Source: Brevibacillus brevis NBRC 100599 (GTDB lineage: Bacteria; Bacillota; Bacilli; Brevibacillales; Brevibacillaceae). Taken from it: a DNA stretch of 64,000 nt. Location: assembly GCF_000010165.1 (NCBI RefSeq), contig NC_012491.1:2983501-3047500 (forward strand). The letters run 5' to 3'. Shown one piece after another: positions 28,218 to 37,509 of the stretch (position 1 is its first letter; each line of letters starts with the position of its first letter). The notes beneath the pieces were generated by a model. It saw only the letters and a list, made by a program, of their open reading frames with translations. It searched no databases and was not told the DNA's origin. Both the position numbers and the translations under genes were made by a program.

Positions 28218-28841
28218 ATGAATAAATCCAATTTGTCTATCTTGTTTTTTTTCATCAGTGTTGTGTTAGGCGTAATTTGTTATCCCTCCATGCCAGATCA
28301 GATGGTCATTCATTGGGGACCAAATGGCGAACCGAATGGTTTTGCGCCTAAGCTTGTGGGTGTAACCTTTATTCCGGTTGTGATGCTGTTTCTTTTCGTG
28401 GCTGTTCGCAGTCAAAAACAGTATTACAAAAAGTTCCAAAGCAGTCACGATACAATCTTGCATACATTAATGATCGTACTTCTCGTCATCCATAGCGTGA
28501 TCATCGCATATGGATATGGGTATATGTTAAATATTGGAATATTTGTAACCCTTATTTTAGGAATTCTCTTTGTAACGATAGGGAATTTCATGCCTCGGTT
28601 TCGACATAACTATCTGATTGGGATACGCACGCCATGGTCACTCGCTAGTGAAGAGGTCTGGAAAAATACCCACCTATTGAGTTCTCGTGTGTTCTTCATC
28701 GGAGGAATCCTTATCATGCTCACTTCATTCTTACCAACAACCATCCATTACATCCTCATGCTGATCATTGTGTTGGTGACCATTCTGATTTCGATTGGAA
28801 GCAGTCGGTACTATTACAAAAAAACAGGAAGGGGAAAGTAA
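28218..28841 (+). CDS. sdpI: SdpI-like immunity membrane protein
   Basis: 207 residues with about six membrane helices. The N-terminal stretch MPDQMVIHWGPNGEPNGF is the DUF1648 signature, and the C-terminal half has the SdpI family stretch NFMPRFRHNYLIGIRTPWSL. In Bacillus subtilis SdpI gives immunity to the SDP killing toxin and signals through SdpR. The toxin genes sdpABC are not in this window, so this is an orphan immunity operon, useful against related toxins. GTGAGG precedes ATG 28218. It stops 1 bp before the next gene. Confidence 0.85.
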   Translation: MNKSNLSILFFFISVVLGVICYPSMPDQMVIHWGPNGEPNGFAPKLVGVTFIPVVMLFLFVAVRSQKQYYKKFQSSHDTILHTLMIVLLVIHSVIIAYGYGYMLNIGIFVTLILGILFVTIGNFMPRFRHNYLIGIRTPWSLASEEVWKNTHLLSSRVFFIGGILIMLTSFLPTTIHYILMLIIVLVTILISIGSSRYYYKKTGRGK

Positions 28842-28842
28842 A

Positions 28843-29598
28843 ATGAAAAACTTGAAAATAGCATTTCTATTATCGTTGGTGAGCGCTATCGGTTTTATCG
28901 CAGCTATTCCTTATTTGCTGGCAATTGGCGGGGATGCATTAGCCATGGTACCTATCCCGCTGCCGGTGGCAATGACAATTTTTGTCTTGCAGGGAACCAT
29001 CATGGCGTTTCTGTTTTCATGGATTGGATTGACTTTCGCAACTAAGGTTGGGATGGATGCCCCTGTCCTTCGGAAGTGGTTATATAAAACGGGCGGAGAG
29101 TCCTTTAACAAAAAGGGAATCATTCAAGCAGTCATCTTTGGATTTGCAGCAACAGGTCTTCTCCTCTTACTGGAATTCGCGGTTTTCCAACCATTACTGC
29201 CAATCTTGGCAGAAAAAGCCCAAAACGTAGAAGTATCGGTTTGGGCAGGGATTCTGACATCCATTCAAGGCGGCGTATACGAAGAAGTCATGGTTCGCTT
29301 GTTCATGATGACCATGATCGTGTGGATTTGTAGCAAGCTATTCGGACGTAACTCTTCTCCTAAGCCCTGGATGTACTGGACAGGGATCATTGGGGCGGCC
29401 CTTATATTTGGGCTTGGTCATCTCCCTGCGGCAAATGTTTATTTTGGTGAGATTACCCCGCTGTTGTTCATTCGCACACTTGCCCTTAACGGGGTGGCAG
29501 GAATCTTATTCGGTTACCTCTACTGGAAGCGCGGTTTGGAGTATGCAATGATTGCGCACGCGATAGGGGATATCATCCTTCATGGTTTCATCAAATAA
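28843..29598 (+). CDS. CPBP-family intramembrane protease (Abi)
   Basis: 251 residues from ATG 28843 (GGGGAAAG upstream). About seven membrane helices. The motif EEVMVR matches the EExxxR motif of the Abi/CPBP family; the later histidines GLGHLPA and HAIGDIILH complete the usual catalytic set. These proteases are related to CAAX processing enzymes and in Gram-positive bacteria are often found with bacteriocin or immunity genes, which fits its place behind sdpI. Confidence 0.85.
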   Translation: MKNLKIAFLLSLVSAIGFIAAIPYLLAIGGDALAMVPIPLPVAMTIFVLQGTIMAFLFSWIGLTFATKVGMDAPVLRKWLYKTGGESFNKKGIIQAVIFGFAATGLLLLLEFAVFQPLLPILAEKAQNVEVSVWAGILTSIQGGVYEEVMVRLFMMTMIVWICSKLFGRNSSPKPWMYWTGIIGAALIFGLGHLPAANVYFGEITPLLFIRTLALNGVAGILFGYLYWKRGLEYAMIAHAIGDIILHGFIK

Positions 29599-29674
29599 GA
29601 CCGCTTCCCACTCGATTTTGTGAGGGTAGAAAACATACAATTTCTTTACATTTGGAGACATTATTCAAGAAAGT

Positions 29675-29710
29675 AGATCAAAAACCCCGTCGGAAGATGG
29701 TTTTTGGTCT
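29675..29710 (+). terminator. Terminator of the sdpR-sdpI-CPBP operon
   Basis: AGATCAAAAACC (29675-29686) pairs with GGTTTTTGGTCT (29699-29710) with one G-T pair, followed by TCTTTCTGTTT. Confidence 0.8.
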
Positions 29711-29769
29711 TCTTTCTGTTTGGTAAAAGAGCGAAACAGAAAACAAATTTTAATTTTTATGGAAATTTA

Positions 29770-29798
29770 TTGAATACGGAAAAAATGAGGGGTAATAT
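29770..29798 (+). promoter_or_regulatory. Promoter of the efflux-thioesterase-reductase operon
   Basis: TTGAAT (29770-29775) and TAATAT (29793-29798) with a 17-bp spacer, 37 bp before the TTG start of the RND pump gene. Confidence 0.6.
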
Positions 29799-29835
29799 AG
29801 AGAATGGAATTTATTAGGAATGAGGGGGGCATGCC

Positions 29836-32800
29836 TTGCGCTTTCTAACGAATTTTTCTCTCAGAAACTCCACAGCTATTATTATTATGAGCCTGCTTAT
29901 CGTAGTCAGTGGAATCATTGCCGCCATGTCTCTCAAGGTAGAGAACATGCCGGATATCACTTTCCCAGTGCTTCTAGTCAATACTACTTATCCAGATGCA
30001 TCTCCAGAAGATGTTCTCGATGATGTAACGAAGCCATTGGAACGTGAAGTTGGGCATGTAACAGGCGTTAAGGCAGTGGAGTCATACTCAAGCAACAATA
30101 GTTCCACGCTACAAGTCTACTTGGAGACTGGTTCAGATGTACAAGCAGTCAGGGACGAGCTGGAAAGAAAAATCTCCAGTATTGCGCTTCCCAGCAAAGT
30201 AAACAGACCGCAAGTAATGATTCAGGGCTTCAGCAATCAACCCGTCTATTATCTGTTTGTGACAGGACAGGATAAGGAGAGTGGAGTCGATCATTTTGAC
30301 AACGACGTAAAAGAAACAGTGCTCAAAGAGTTAGAAGGTATTGAAAGTGTTGATAAAGTATCAACAATAGGCGGGCAATTCAAAGAAATGAAAATCCTGC
30401 CAAAGGTAGATGCGCTAAACTACTACGGAATCTCTCCATTGCAGCTGAAACAGCTTTTACTTGACAATCACGTAGCCCTGCCTATCGGTTCGATCACCGA
30501 GGATGGGGAAGAGCGCATCATTCGCGTGGTAAGCCGTTACCTCAATGTGGATGATATTCGAAACACGAAGATTTTCCTCCCAAGTGACCCCACAAATGGG
30601 CTTACCTACGTCAGGCTTGGCGATATCGCTGAAGTCAATTTTGATGAAGTCGTTAATTCGATCAGCCGCTATAACGGCAAGAATGGAATTAACATCAATA
30701 TTTACAAAACACGTGACGCCAATGCGGTAGAAACCGGTGATGCCATTAATGCAAAATTATCCCGTTTGAAAGAAGAGTACCCGGACTTAACCTTTACCAC
30801 GATTTATGACACTTCTGTCGATATCAAGAATTCGATTAACGGCATGCTCAAAGAAGGCTTGCTTGGAGCTATTATGGCTTCTGTAGTCATTTTGTTCTTT
30901 TTGCGTCATGTAAAAGCAACCCTCATCGTCCTAGTCTCTATCCCAACATCCATCCTAGTAAGTCTGATCTTCATGTCCTGGATGGGGATTACTCTCAATA
31001 TGATCACACTATTTGGGATGGCAGTGGCTGTAGGACGAGTTGTGGATGACAGTATCGTCGTCATCGAGAATATTTTCCGCCATTTGCAATTGAACAAAGA
31101 ACGCAAGGAAAACTTGATTCAAATTGCCACCCACGAAATGCTACATGCCATTACCTCATCGACTTTTACGACAACCGCCGTATTTTTACCCATTGTGTTT
31201 GTTGGAGGGATGATCGGAGAAGTATTCCGCCCATTTGCTCTAACGGTTGTATGCTCGCTGTTTGCCTCACTATTAGTAGCCGTGACGATTGTTCCACTGT
31301 TAGCCAAGCTGATGATCTTAAAAGACCACAATATCAAGGAACATGAACAAGGGAAAGGGTCTGACACGTACAGGAAGTTACTTCAATGGTCACTCAACCG
31401 CAAGCCCGCTGTCGGATTTCTGTCACTCGTTCTATTTGTCGCAAGTCTAGCGCTTCTCCCATACATGAAATACGGATTGTTTCCTGATCCGGAAGCGAAG
31501 TACATATTCGCACAAGTAACGATGCCAAAAGGTACACAACTAGATGGACTCGATCAAACGGTTGCCCAGATCGAAAGTAAATTGATGGAGCAGCCTGAAG
31601 TAGAGTACATAGAAATCAATCTTGGCTCTGAAAATGAAGCGGAAATACGCCAATCGAACCAAGCCCTCTTGCTTATCAAAATAGGGCAAGATGTGAATCT
31701 CGACCAAACCATCAAGAAATTTGAGGGAATCGTCAAACCGATGATTCCACTAGGATCTGAGATGGCCTTGACGAAACCTGGTAGCAGCGATACCAACAAG
31801 TTCAAGGTGATCCTGTATGGACCAGATCTGGTTCGCTTGAAAGAGGCAAGCGAAATTGTCAAATCAAACTTGAAGGTAAGTCCCCTGTTGACCAACGTGA
31901 AGGACAATCTGAACGATTTCAAAAATGAAGTTGTCATCAAAGTCGATAGAGACAAAGCCTCGGAACTGGGAGTTTCCCCTGTACAGGTGGCTCAAGAGGT
32001 CAACCTCCTGGTCTCGGATACCCGAATTGGCAAGATCAAAGTCGACGACAAAGACTATAGTCTCTTCTTTGGTCTCGGTGAAAACCATGCGAAATCGTTA
32101 GAGGAACTGAACAATATTTACATTCAAACGCCAAGCAAGCAACAGGTACGTTTGGTGGACTTTGCTGAGATTGATCAAGAAAAAGTTCAATCCCAAATCA
32201 TGCGCAAGGACGAAAAACAATTCGTACAAATTACAGCAGATATCACGAGTGACAACAAAGGAGGAGCGAGTAATTTCCTGTTTGCGATGTTGCAAGCGGA
32301 AAAATTGCCCGCCGGAGTTACACTGTCATCTGAAGGCGTCTCAAGCGACATGGAAAAAAGCTTTAAAGATATGCTTTTAGCCATTGGTGCCGCGATTTTT
32401 ATCGTCTACATCGTCATGCTCATCACGTTTGGCAATGCTACAGCTCCGCTCGCGATTCTATTGTCCTTGCCACTTGCTGTGATCGGCGGATTATTTGGCC
32501 TGTTCGTTTCGGATACCGTTCTCGATATAACGGCACTTATCGGCTTTTTGATGCTGGTCGGAATCGTTGTTACGAATGCAATCGTGTATGTGGACAATAT
32601 TCAGCAGCGAAGACTGGAAGGGACTTCTATGCGTGAGGCAGTTGTCGAAGCTGGCGTTACCCGCGTACGCCCGATTATTATGACGGCTGTTGCGACAGTC
32701 AGCGCACTCTTGCCACTTTACCTCGGCTTTTCTGAAGGAGCCTTGATGACCAAAAGCTTGGCGATTGTGGTCATTGGCGGACTCGTTACTTCGACGATCC

Positions 32801-32955
32801 TGACCTTATTCGTGGTTCCTATCGGGTATGAATTACTGTATCGGATCAAAAAAGAGTTTTTTGCCCCTGATACCAAAGAAGCGGAGATCGAGCCAAGTGA
32901 GGATATGTTTATTTCCGTGCTGAGAAGTTTACGCGATATGAAAAAGTCTGGGTAA
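29836..32955 (+). CDS. RND-family efflux pump (AcrB/SwrC type)
   Basis: 1039 residues from TTG 29836, with GAGGGGGG (29822-29829) 6 bp upstream. It has the two-fold architecture of the AcrB group: a first helix, a large extracellular loop, helices with the proton-relay pair in VGRVVDDSIVVIENI, a second large loop, and the second helix bundle. In Bacillus the SwrC homologue exports and protects against the lipopeptide surfactin. The pump gene heads an operon that also carries an adaptor, a thioesterase and a reductase of peptide synthesis, so export or self-resistance for the peptide made by lgrA/lgrB is likely (inference). Confidence 0.93.
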   Translation: MRFLTNFSLRNSTAIIIMSLLIVVSGIIAAMSLKVENMPDITFPVLLVNTTYPDASPEDVLDDVTKPLEREVGHVTGVKAVESYSSNNSSTLQVYLETGSDVQAVRDELERKISSIALPSKVNRPQVMIQGFSNQPVYYLFVTGQDKESGVDHFDNDVKETVLKELEGIESVDKVSTIGGQFKEMKILPKVDALNYYGISPLQLKQLLLDNHVALPIGSITEDGEERIIRVVSRYLNVDDIRNTKIFLPSDPTNGLTYVRLGDIAEVNFDEVVNSISRYNGKNGININIYKTRDANAVETGDAINAKLSRLKEEYPDLTFTTIYDTSVDIKNSINGMLKEGLLGAIMASVVILFFLRHVKATLIVLVSIPTSILVSLIFMSWMGITLNMITLFGMAVAVGRVVDDSIVVIENIFRHLQLNKERKENLIQIATHEMLHAITSSTFTTTAVFLPIVFVGGMIGEVFRPFALTVVCSLFASLLVAVTIVPLLAKLMILKDHNIKEHEQGKGSDTYRKLLQWSLNRKPAVGFLSLVLFVASLALLPYMKYGLFPDPEAKYIFAQVTMPKGTQLDGLDQTVAQIESKLMEQPEVEYIEINLGSENEAEIRQSNQALLLIKIGQDVNLDQTIKKFEGIVKPMIPLGSEMALTKPGSSDTNKFKVILYGPDLVRLKEASEIVKSNLKVSPLLTNVKDNLNDFKNEVVIKVDRDKASELGVSPVQVAQEVNLLVSDTRIGKIKVDDKDYSLFFGLGENHAKSLEELNNIYIQTPSKQQVRLVDFAEIDQEKVQSQIMRKDEKQFVQITADITSDNKGGASNFLFAMLQAEKLPAGVTLSSEGVSSDMEKSFKDMLLAIGAAIFIVYIVMLITFGNATAPLAILLSLPLAVIGGLFGLFVSDTVLDITALIGFLMLVGIVVTNAIVYVDNIQQRRLEGTSMREAVVEAGVTRVRPIIMTAVATVSALLPLYLGFSEGALMTKSLAIVVIGGLVTSTILTLFVVPIGYELLYRIKKEFFAPDTKEAEIEPSEDMFISVLRSLRDMKKSG

Positions 32956-32979
32956 GGCAGAGGGAGGAGTTTACGAACA

Positions 32980-34314
32980 ATGAAGAAGACGAAGCTAATC
33001 AGCTCAGGCGTGGCATGTCTTTTAGGCTTGACCATCATCTCGGGATGCAGTTCACAATCCGTAGACAATACCAATTCGAAAGAAGGAAGAACATCAAACG
33101 AAAGCCAGTCCAGTCCTGAGGTTGAAAGCATTAAAGTGGAGAATTCCGTTGATGTTCAAGTAGAGGAAGTCATAGAAGGAGAACTTAAAGACTCCGGCAG
33201 ATTGCTGGCGGAGGTATTCGCTAACACGGATGTGAGTATTTACGGCAAAACTACCGGAACCGTCTCACAAATCCTGGTGAAAAAAGGGGACACCGTAAAA
33301 AAAGGACAAGTCATCGGAAAGCTGGATCAAACCGAAGCGCAATTGAAACTGCGCCAAGCGGAGGCGGCATTAGCAGTCGCCAAGGCGAATCTAGAGCATT
33401 CCAACAAAATGGGGACGTCTGGCGAATTGGCAAACAGCCAACTGAAGCAGGCGGAGCAAACCTTTGCGAGTGTCAAGCGAACGATGGAACAAGGCTTGAC
33501 GCTGGCGCAGGCAAATTACAACCGCTCGAAAAAGCTGTTTGAAGAGAAAGCTTTGTCCAAAGGTGAGCTTGAGAATGCAGAAAACGCGTATCTGCAAGCA
33601 AAAAACCAGTATCAAAGCCAGCTGGATCAGGCGCAAACTGCTTTAATTAATGCCAGGTCGCAAGTGAATACAGCCGATAAAAATGGACGAGTCACGCAAG
33701 CAAGTGTGCAACAGGGACAGGTTGAAGTGGACATCTCCAGGAATGCGTTGGAAAACACGCTGATCAAATCAACAATTGACGGCATTGTCACCGATATCCA
33801 AGTCCAAGAAGGCGATACGATCAATCCGCAAAAGCCTGTTGCAACAGTCATTAACCTTGACCCGATGATTGTGAAGGTGAATGTGTCCGAAAAATCGTTG
33901 GCTAGCTTCAAAAAAGGAACACAACTAAATTTGCAGGTTCCCTCTCAAAATATCAAGGTCAACGGCAGCATTACCTACGTGGGACTAAAGGCTGCTGACC
34001 AATCTAAGCTTTTTCCCGTGGAAATAGAAGTACCAAATCCAAAAGGTACGCTACTTCCCGGAATGAAGGCAGAAGTCTCTTCCAGCCACGGACAAGCAGG
34101 GATTCTCATACCGACAGATGCCATCCTTGAGCGAAATGGGAAATCAGTAGCCTACGTTGTGAATGGCGAGAGAGTAGCCGAGAAGGAAATCGCGATTGCT
34201 TCGAAAGGAACGGAGAAGACGCTTATCGGTTCCGGAGTGAAACCAGGAGACAAGGTAGTGATCAAGGGACAATCCCAATTAAAAGATCAGGCAAAAATTC
34301 GCATTGTTCCCTAA
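32980..34314 (+). CDS. RND efflux adaptor lipoprotein (membrane fusion protein)
   Basis: 444 residues. The N-terminus is a lipoprotein signal with lipobox I-S-G-C23. The mature part has the adaptor order: a beta-barrel/biotinyl-lipoyl half (SIYGKTTGTVSQILVKKGDTVKKGQ), a long helical hairpin (about 110-235, rich in Q/A/K), the second lipoyl half (TDIQVQEGDTINPQKP) and a C-terminal barrel. It pairs with the pump encoded 24 bp upstream. In a Gram-positive cell it would reach out from the membrane rather than bridge to an outer membrane channel. Confidence 0.92.
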   Translation: MKKTKLISSGVACLLGLTIISGCSSQSVDNTNSKEGRTSNESQSSPEVESIKVENSVDVQVEEVIEGELKDSGRLLAEVFANTDVSIYGKTTGTVSQILVKKGDTVKKGQVIGKLDQTEAQLKLRQAEAALAVAKANLEHSNKMGTSGELANSQLKQAEQTFASVKRTMEQGLTLAQANYNRSKKLFEEKALSKGELENAENAYLQAKNQYQSQLDQAQTALINARSQVNTADKNGRVTQASVQQGQVEVDISRNALENTLIKSTIDGIVTDIQVQEGDTINPQKPVATVINLDPMIVKVNVSEKSLASFKKGTQLNLQVPSQNIKVNGSITYVGLKAADQSKLFPVEIEVPNPKGTLLPGMKAEVSSSHGQAGILIPTDAILERNGKSVAYVVNGERVAEKEIAIASKGTEKTLIGSGVKPGDKVVIKGQSQLKDQAKIRIVP

Positions 34315-34335
34315 GGAATAACGAGGAGGATACCT

Positions 34336-35118
34336 ATGCAAAAGATGAACGTTTCCCAGAACCGATGGCTACTCTCTGCAAAAATGACAGCAGAGGCAGA
34401 AGTGCTATTATTTTGCTTTCACTATGCTGGTGGTCACGCAGGTATTTATCGGGATTGGCAAAAAAAGCTGCCCGTTCAAATTGGCGTTTGTCCTGTGCAG
34501 CTTCCCGGCAGAAGTAATCGCTTCTTAGAGCCTTGCTACACGGATTTGTCTGTAATGATTCGTGATTTGGCAGAAGCGCTTCTTCCGTATCTAAATCGAC
34601 CGTTTGCGTTTTTTGGACATAGCATGGGAACGCTGGTTAGCTTTGAACTGGCCAGATATTTACGCAAACATTACAACCTCAAGCCGCAACACTTGTTTGC
34701 ATCCGGATACCATGCCCCGCATCTGCCAGATCCGGGTGAAGCCATTCATCATCTCCCAGATCAAGAGTTTCTGGAGGGAGTTCGAACAATGAATGGCACG
34801 CCAAAGGAAATTTTTGAGGACAAGGAGATTCTGAATATGCTTCTCCCTACGCTTCGGGCCGATTTCTCGATATGCGAGACGTATCGCTATCAAGACGGGG
34901 AACCGCTGGAGTCCGGAGTGACGGCCATTGGCGGTTGGCAGGACCCGGATTTTTCCGTAACACATCTCGAAGCCTGGAGAGAACATACCAACGCTTCTTT
35001 TCAAACGCATATACTGGAAGGCGACCATTTTTTCATCCATTCTCAACAGGACCAAGTCATTTCTATTGTCGGGTCAACTCTTCAAAATTATATTGCCGGG
35101 TATAGGGGGATTGGATGA
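34336..35118 (+). CDS. Type II thioesterase of peptide synthesis
   Basis: 260 residues, the standard length. The motif G-H-S96-M-G holds the nucleophile, with H231 in EGDHFF and an aspartate near 205 (WQDPDFSV) completing the triad. Stand-alone thioesterases of this class free mis-loaded carrier domains of NRPS lines. Family-typical stretches are FCFHYAGG and CPVQLPGR. The gene starts 21 bp after the adaptor and overlaps the reductase gene by 4 bp, so it is cotranscribed with both. Its likely partners are the lgrA and lgrB synthetases. Confidence 0.92.
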   Translation: MQKMNVSQNRWLLSAKMTAEAEVLLFCFHYAGGHAGIYRDWQKKLPVQIGVCPVQLPGRSNRFLEPCYTDLSVMIRDLAEALLPYLNRPFAFFGHSMGTLVSFELARYLRKHYNLKPQHLFASGYHAPHLPDPGEAIHHLPDQEFLEGVRTMNGTPKEIFEDKEILNMLLPTLRADFSICETYRYQDGEPLESGVTAIGGWQDPDFSVTHLEAWREHTNASFQTHILEGDHFFIHSQQDQVISIVGSTLQNYIAGYRGIG

Positions 35119-36659
35119 TGACAGGAAAAGCAACACGAGAGGGGACACAGCGCCTAGCACAGGCCAATCCCCATCTTTTCTATAAGCAATTTGGCAGCTT
35201 CGATGTGTGGATCAGTCAGGTTGGATTCGGAACGTACCGGATTGATGAACAGGATGAGCAGTACCAGCAGGCACTCCGCAAAGCGCTGCTCGAAGGAATT
35301 AACTTGATTGACACAAGTAGTATGTATACAAATGGTAGCGCGGAGAAAGTCATCGGTCATGTGCTGAAGCAGCTGATAAGTGAAGAAAAAATAAAGCGGG
35401 AAGAGCTTGTAATCGTGTCTAAGGCCGGTATCGTCCAAGGCGAAGATTCCGAGGAGACGACGAAGAGGACAGCGGAAGGAAAACCGTATCAAGACTTCAC
35501 GACGGTGCACGAAGGAATGTCGATATGTATCCACCCAGAGTACCTTCAAGACCAGCTGACACGTAGCCTGCAGCGCTTGCAGGTGGACACGATTGATTGC
35601 TACATGCTGCACAATCCAGAGTGGTATTTGCTATGGGCCAAAATGAAAAAGATCAAACAACAGGAAGCGTATGATGAATTATTAGAGCGAATGGAGAAGG
35701 CTTTTCGACATCTGGAGAAAGAAGTCGAATCAGGTCGGATTCAATGCTATGGTGTCAGTGCCAATTCGTTTGGCAGCAATGTCAAGGAATTTGATTTTGT
35801 TGCGCTAGATACCCTCTGGGACATTGCAGAAAAGATTACACCAAATCACCATTTTCGCGTCATCCAGTTTCCAATGAACATGTACGAATCTGGTGCCATA
35901 CTGGAAAAAAGTCATGCGCAAGGCAAGAGTGCCTTGTTATTTGCCAAGGAAAAGGGACTTGGTGTCATGACCAACCGGACGTTAGATGTGACAGCGAAGG
36001 ATAAAATCTTCCGCCTGACGAACATCCAACTAGATCTGAGCTCGGTCATTGATGAAAAAGAAGCTACTCGTCGAATCAAGGATTGTCTGAATCGTGTAGA
36101 TGATGTAGAGGATCAGATCGTCTATCGTGTCTTGCCATTACTGAAAATGGAGAAAGAAGATGTAAAAGAGCTGAAGAAAAAAATATCATCTGGTGCTACA
36201 CTCCGCAAATACTGGAAAAAGCTATACTCTGCTACAAATGTGCAAAATGTGAGAAACTTCTTGTTTGAGCCGGTCATTGAAGATATTCGTAATACGATTA
36301 AAAAACATGATGGCTTGGACGACCAGACACAGCAATGGCTGGATACCTACAAGGCAGCTCTCATGGAGACAGCAGAAGCCTTGAAGAGCTACTACGCCCC
36401 CAAAGACTACCAGCGTTCACTGGATATCTCGAGAGAGCTGACGAGGGTGAAGCCGCATTTGATGACAACAGATAACCTCAGCCAAGCAGCGATTAGAACG
36501 ATGCGCGCCACTCCAGAGGTACACAGCGTCCTCGTGGGGATGAGACGTGAGCATTATGTAGAGGATGTACTCATAGAATTGAAGAGACCTCTAGATACGA
36601 TCATGCAAGAAGAAGACTGGCACACGATGACCCAAACCCTTAAAGCAATTATTAGCTAA
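35115..36659 (+). CDS. lgrE: Aldo/keto reductase, likely the linear gramicidin reductase LgrE
   Basis: 514 residues, longer than the usual 300 or so. The N-terminal two-fifths shows the aldo/keto reductase fold with the catalytic tetrad D66, Y71 (DTSSMY), K103 (VIVSKAG) and H166 (YMLHNPE). A 150-residue helical insertion or extension (about 290-440) interrupts it before the C-terminal cofactor-binding part (MRATPEVHSVLVGMRR). In linear gramicidin synthesis the peptide is released as an aldehyde by the terminal reductase domain and then reduced to the ethanolamide alcohol by the aldoreductase LgrE; this gene is the best candidate. I assign it by family and context; the exact match to the published LgrE cannot be checked here. 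Confidence 0.75.
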   Translation: MMTGKATREGTQRLAQANPHLFYKQFGSFDVWISQVGFGTYRIDEQDEQYQQALRKALLEGINLIDTSSMYTNGSAEKVIGHVLKQLISEEKIKREELVIVSKAGIVQGEDSEETTKRTAEGKPYQDFTTVHEGMSICIHPEYLQDQLTRSLQRLQVDTIDCYMLHNPEWYLLWAKMKKIKQQEAYDELLERMEKAFRHLEKEVESGRIQCYGVSANSFGSNVKEFDFVALDTLWDIAEKITPNHHFRVIQFPMNMYESGAILEKSHAQGKSALLFAKEKGLGVMTNRTLDVTAKDKIFRLTNIQLDLSSVIDEKEATRRIKDCLNRVDDVEDQIVYRVLPLLKMEKEDVKELKKKISSGATLRKYWKKLYSATNVQNVRNFLFEPVIEDIRNTIKKHDGLDDQTQQWLDTYKAALMETAEALKSYYAPKDYQRSLDISRELTRVKPHLMTTDNLSQAAIRTMRATPEVHSVLVGMRREHYVEDVLIELKRPLDTIMQEEDWHTMTQTLKAIIS

Positions 36660-36679
36660 AAACAATACCCAAATAGTAA

Positions 36680-36726
36680 AACCACCTTATGGAATCGTGT
36701 AACAACAACGATTTCATAAGGTGGTT
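36680..36726. terminator. Bidirectional terminator between lgrE and the convergent ABC operon
   Basis: AACCACCTTATGGAATCG (36680-36697) pairs with CGATTTCATAAGGTGGTT (36709-36726), one mismatch, followed by ATTTTTC on the plus strand. Confidence 0.85.
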
Positions 36727-36743
36727 ATTTTTCATACTTTCGA

Positions 36744-37508
36744 TTATTTCCACTTGCTGATGATATGCTCGCGATCAAACACTTTAATACTTGTCTGGAA
36801 CAAGATCAGGGCAACCACCGCACAAAGCGTAACCATTCCCAGATAGATTACCGGATTGCTCATCATGGAAAGGAAGATGACCTGACTGACAGCAAGTCCG
36901 ATGATTGGCAGCACCAGTATGGCACCAAATTGTTGGGCTGCTGCGACGTTGTCAACCTTGGAGGAAACAATGACGCTCATGGATACACTGATAATCGAAA
37001 TAAATGGAACCAGCAGGAGCATCGCGAGAATAAATACGATGGAAAAATACTCGCTGGCATTGTCAAAGGTTGCAAAGATGAACCCTAGAAAGATTAGCTG
37101 GACCACCCAGGTCAAAGCGATGGAAGGCAAGGAGTAAGCTAGGACCTTACCCAGCAAAAACTCCTTGGTGGAAATTGGGGTGACCAGTACGCTTTCCAAT
37201 GTTCCTGTCATTTTTTCCATGATGATGCTCGTCGTGGCGAATGTTAAGGGGATCATCGCCGGTACGATCAGGAACAAGAGGAAATAGAAGCGGGCAATGG
37301 CAATATGACCATCTTCACCTGCCATGTTAAGGAGGGGATTGGTCAATTTCATCAGGTTAAGGATGAACTCCATCTTACCGTTTTGGGCAAATACTGTGGT
37401 GATCAGAGCGACAACCAATATAACGAATGGTGCAGCAAGATTGGTAATCAATACGGAGCGTGCAGCGAAAAGCTCCTTCCATTCCCGGATAATAACAAAT
37501 CCCGGCAT
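36744..37508 (-). CDS. ABC-2 type transporter permease
   Basis: 254 residues with about six membrane helices. After a short cytoplasmic N-terminus (IIREWKELFAARS), typical of the NatB/YhfP group of ABC-2 permeases, come a first helix and an extracellular loop. The stretch MEKMTGTLESVLVTPISTKEFLLGK is the coupling region that contacts the ATPase. It starts 1 bp after the stop of its ATPase gene. Proteins of this kind export drugs, ions or peptides. Its place between lgrE and lgrA suggests a link to the peptide product. Confidence 0.88.
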   Translation of the reverse strand: MPGFVIIREWKELFAARSVLITNLAAPFVILVVALITTVFAQNGKMEFILNLMKLTNPLLNMAGEDGHIAIARFYFLLFLIVPAMIPLTFATTSIIMEKMTGTLESVLVTPISTKEFLLGKVLAYSLPSIALTWVVQLIFLGFIFATFDNASEYFSIVFILAMLLLVPFISIISVSMSVIVSSKVDNVAAAQQFGAILVLPIIGLAVSQVIFLSMMSNPVIYLGMVTLCAVVALILFQTSIKVFDREHIISKWK

Positions 37509-37509
37509 C

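Noticed and set aside
29836..30023. Alternative frame at 29820-30023 overlapping the start of the RND pump
   Set aside because: It is out of frame with the conserved pump sequence and has no recognisable product.
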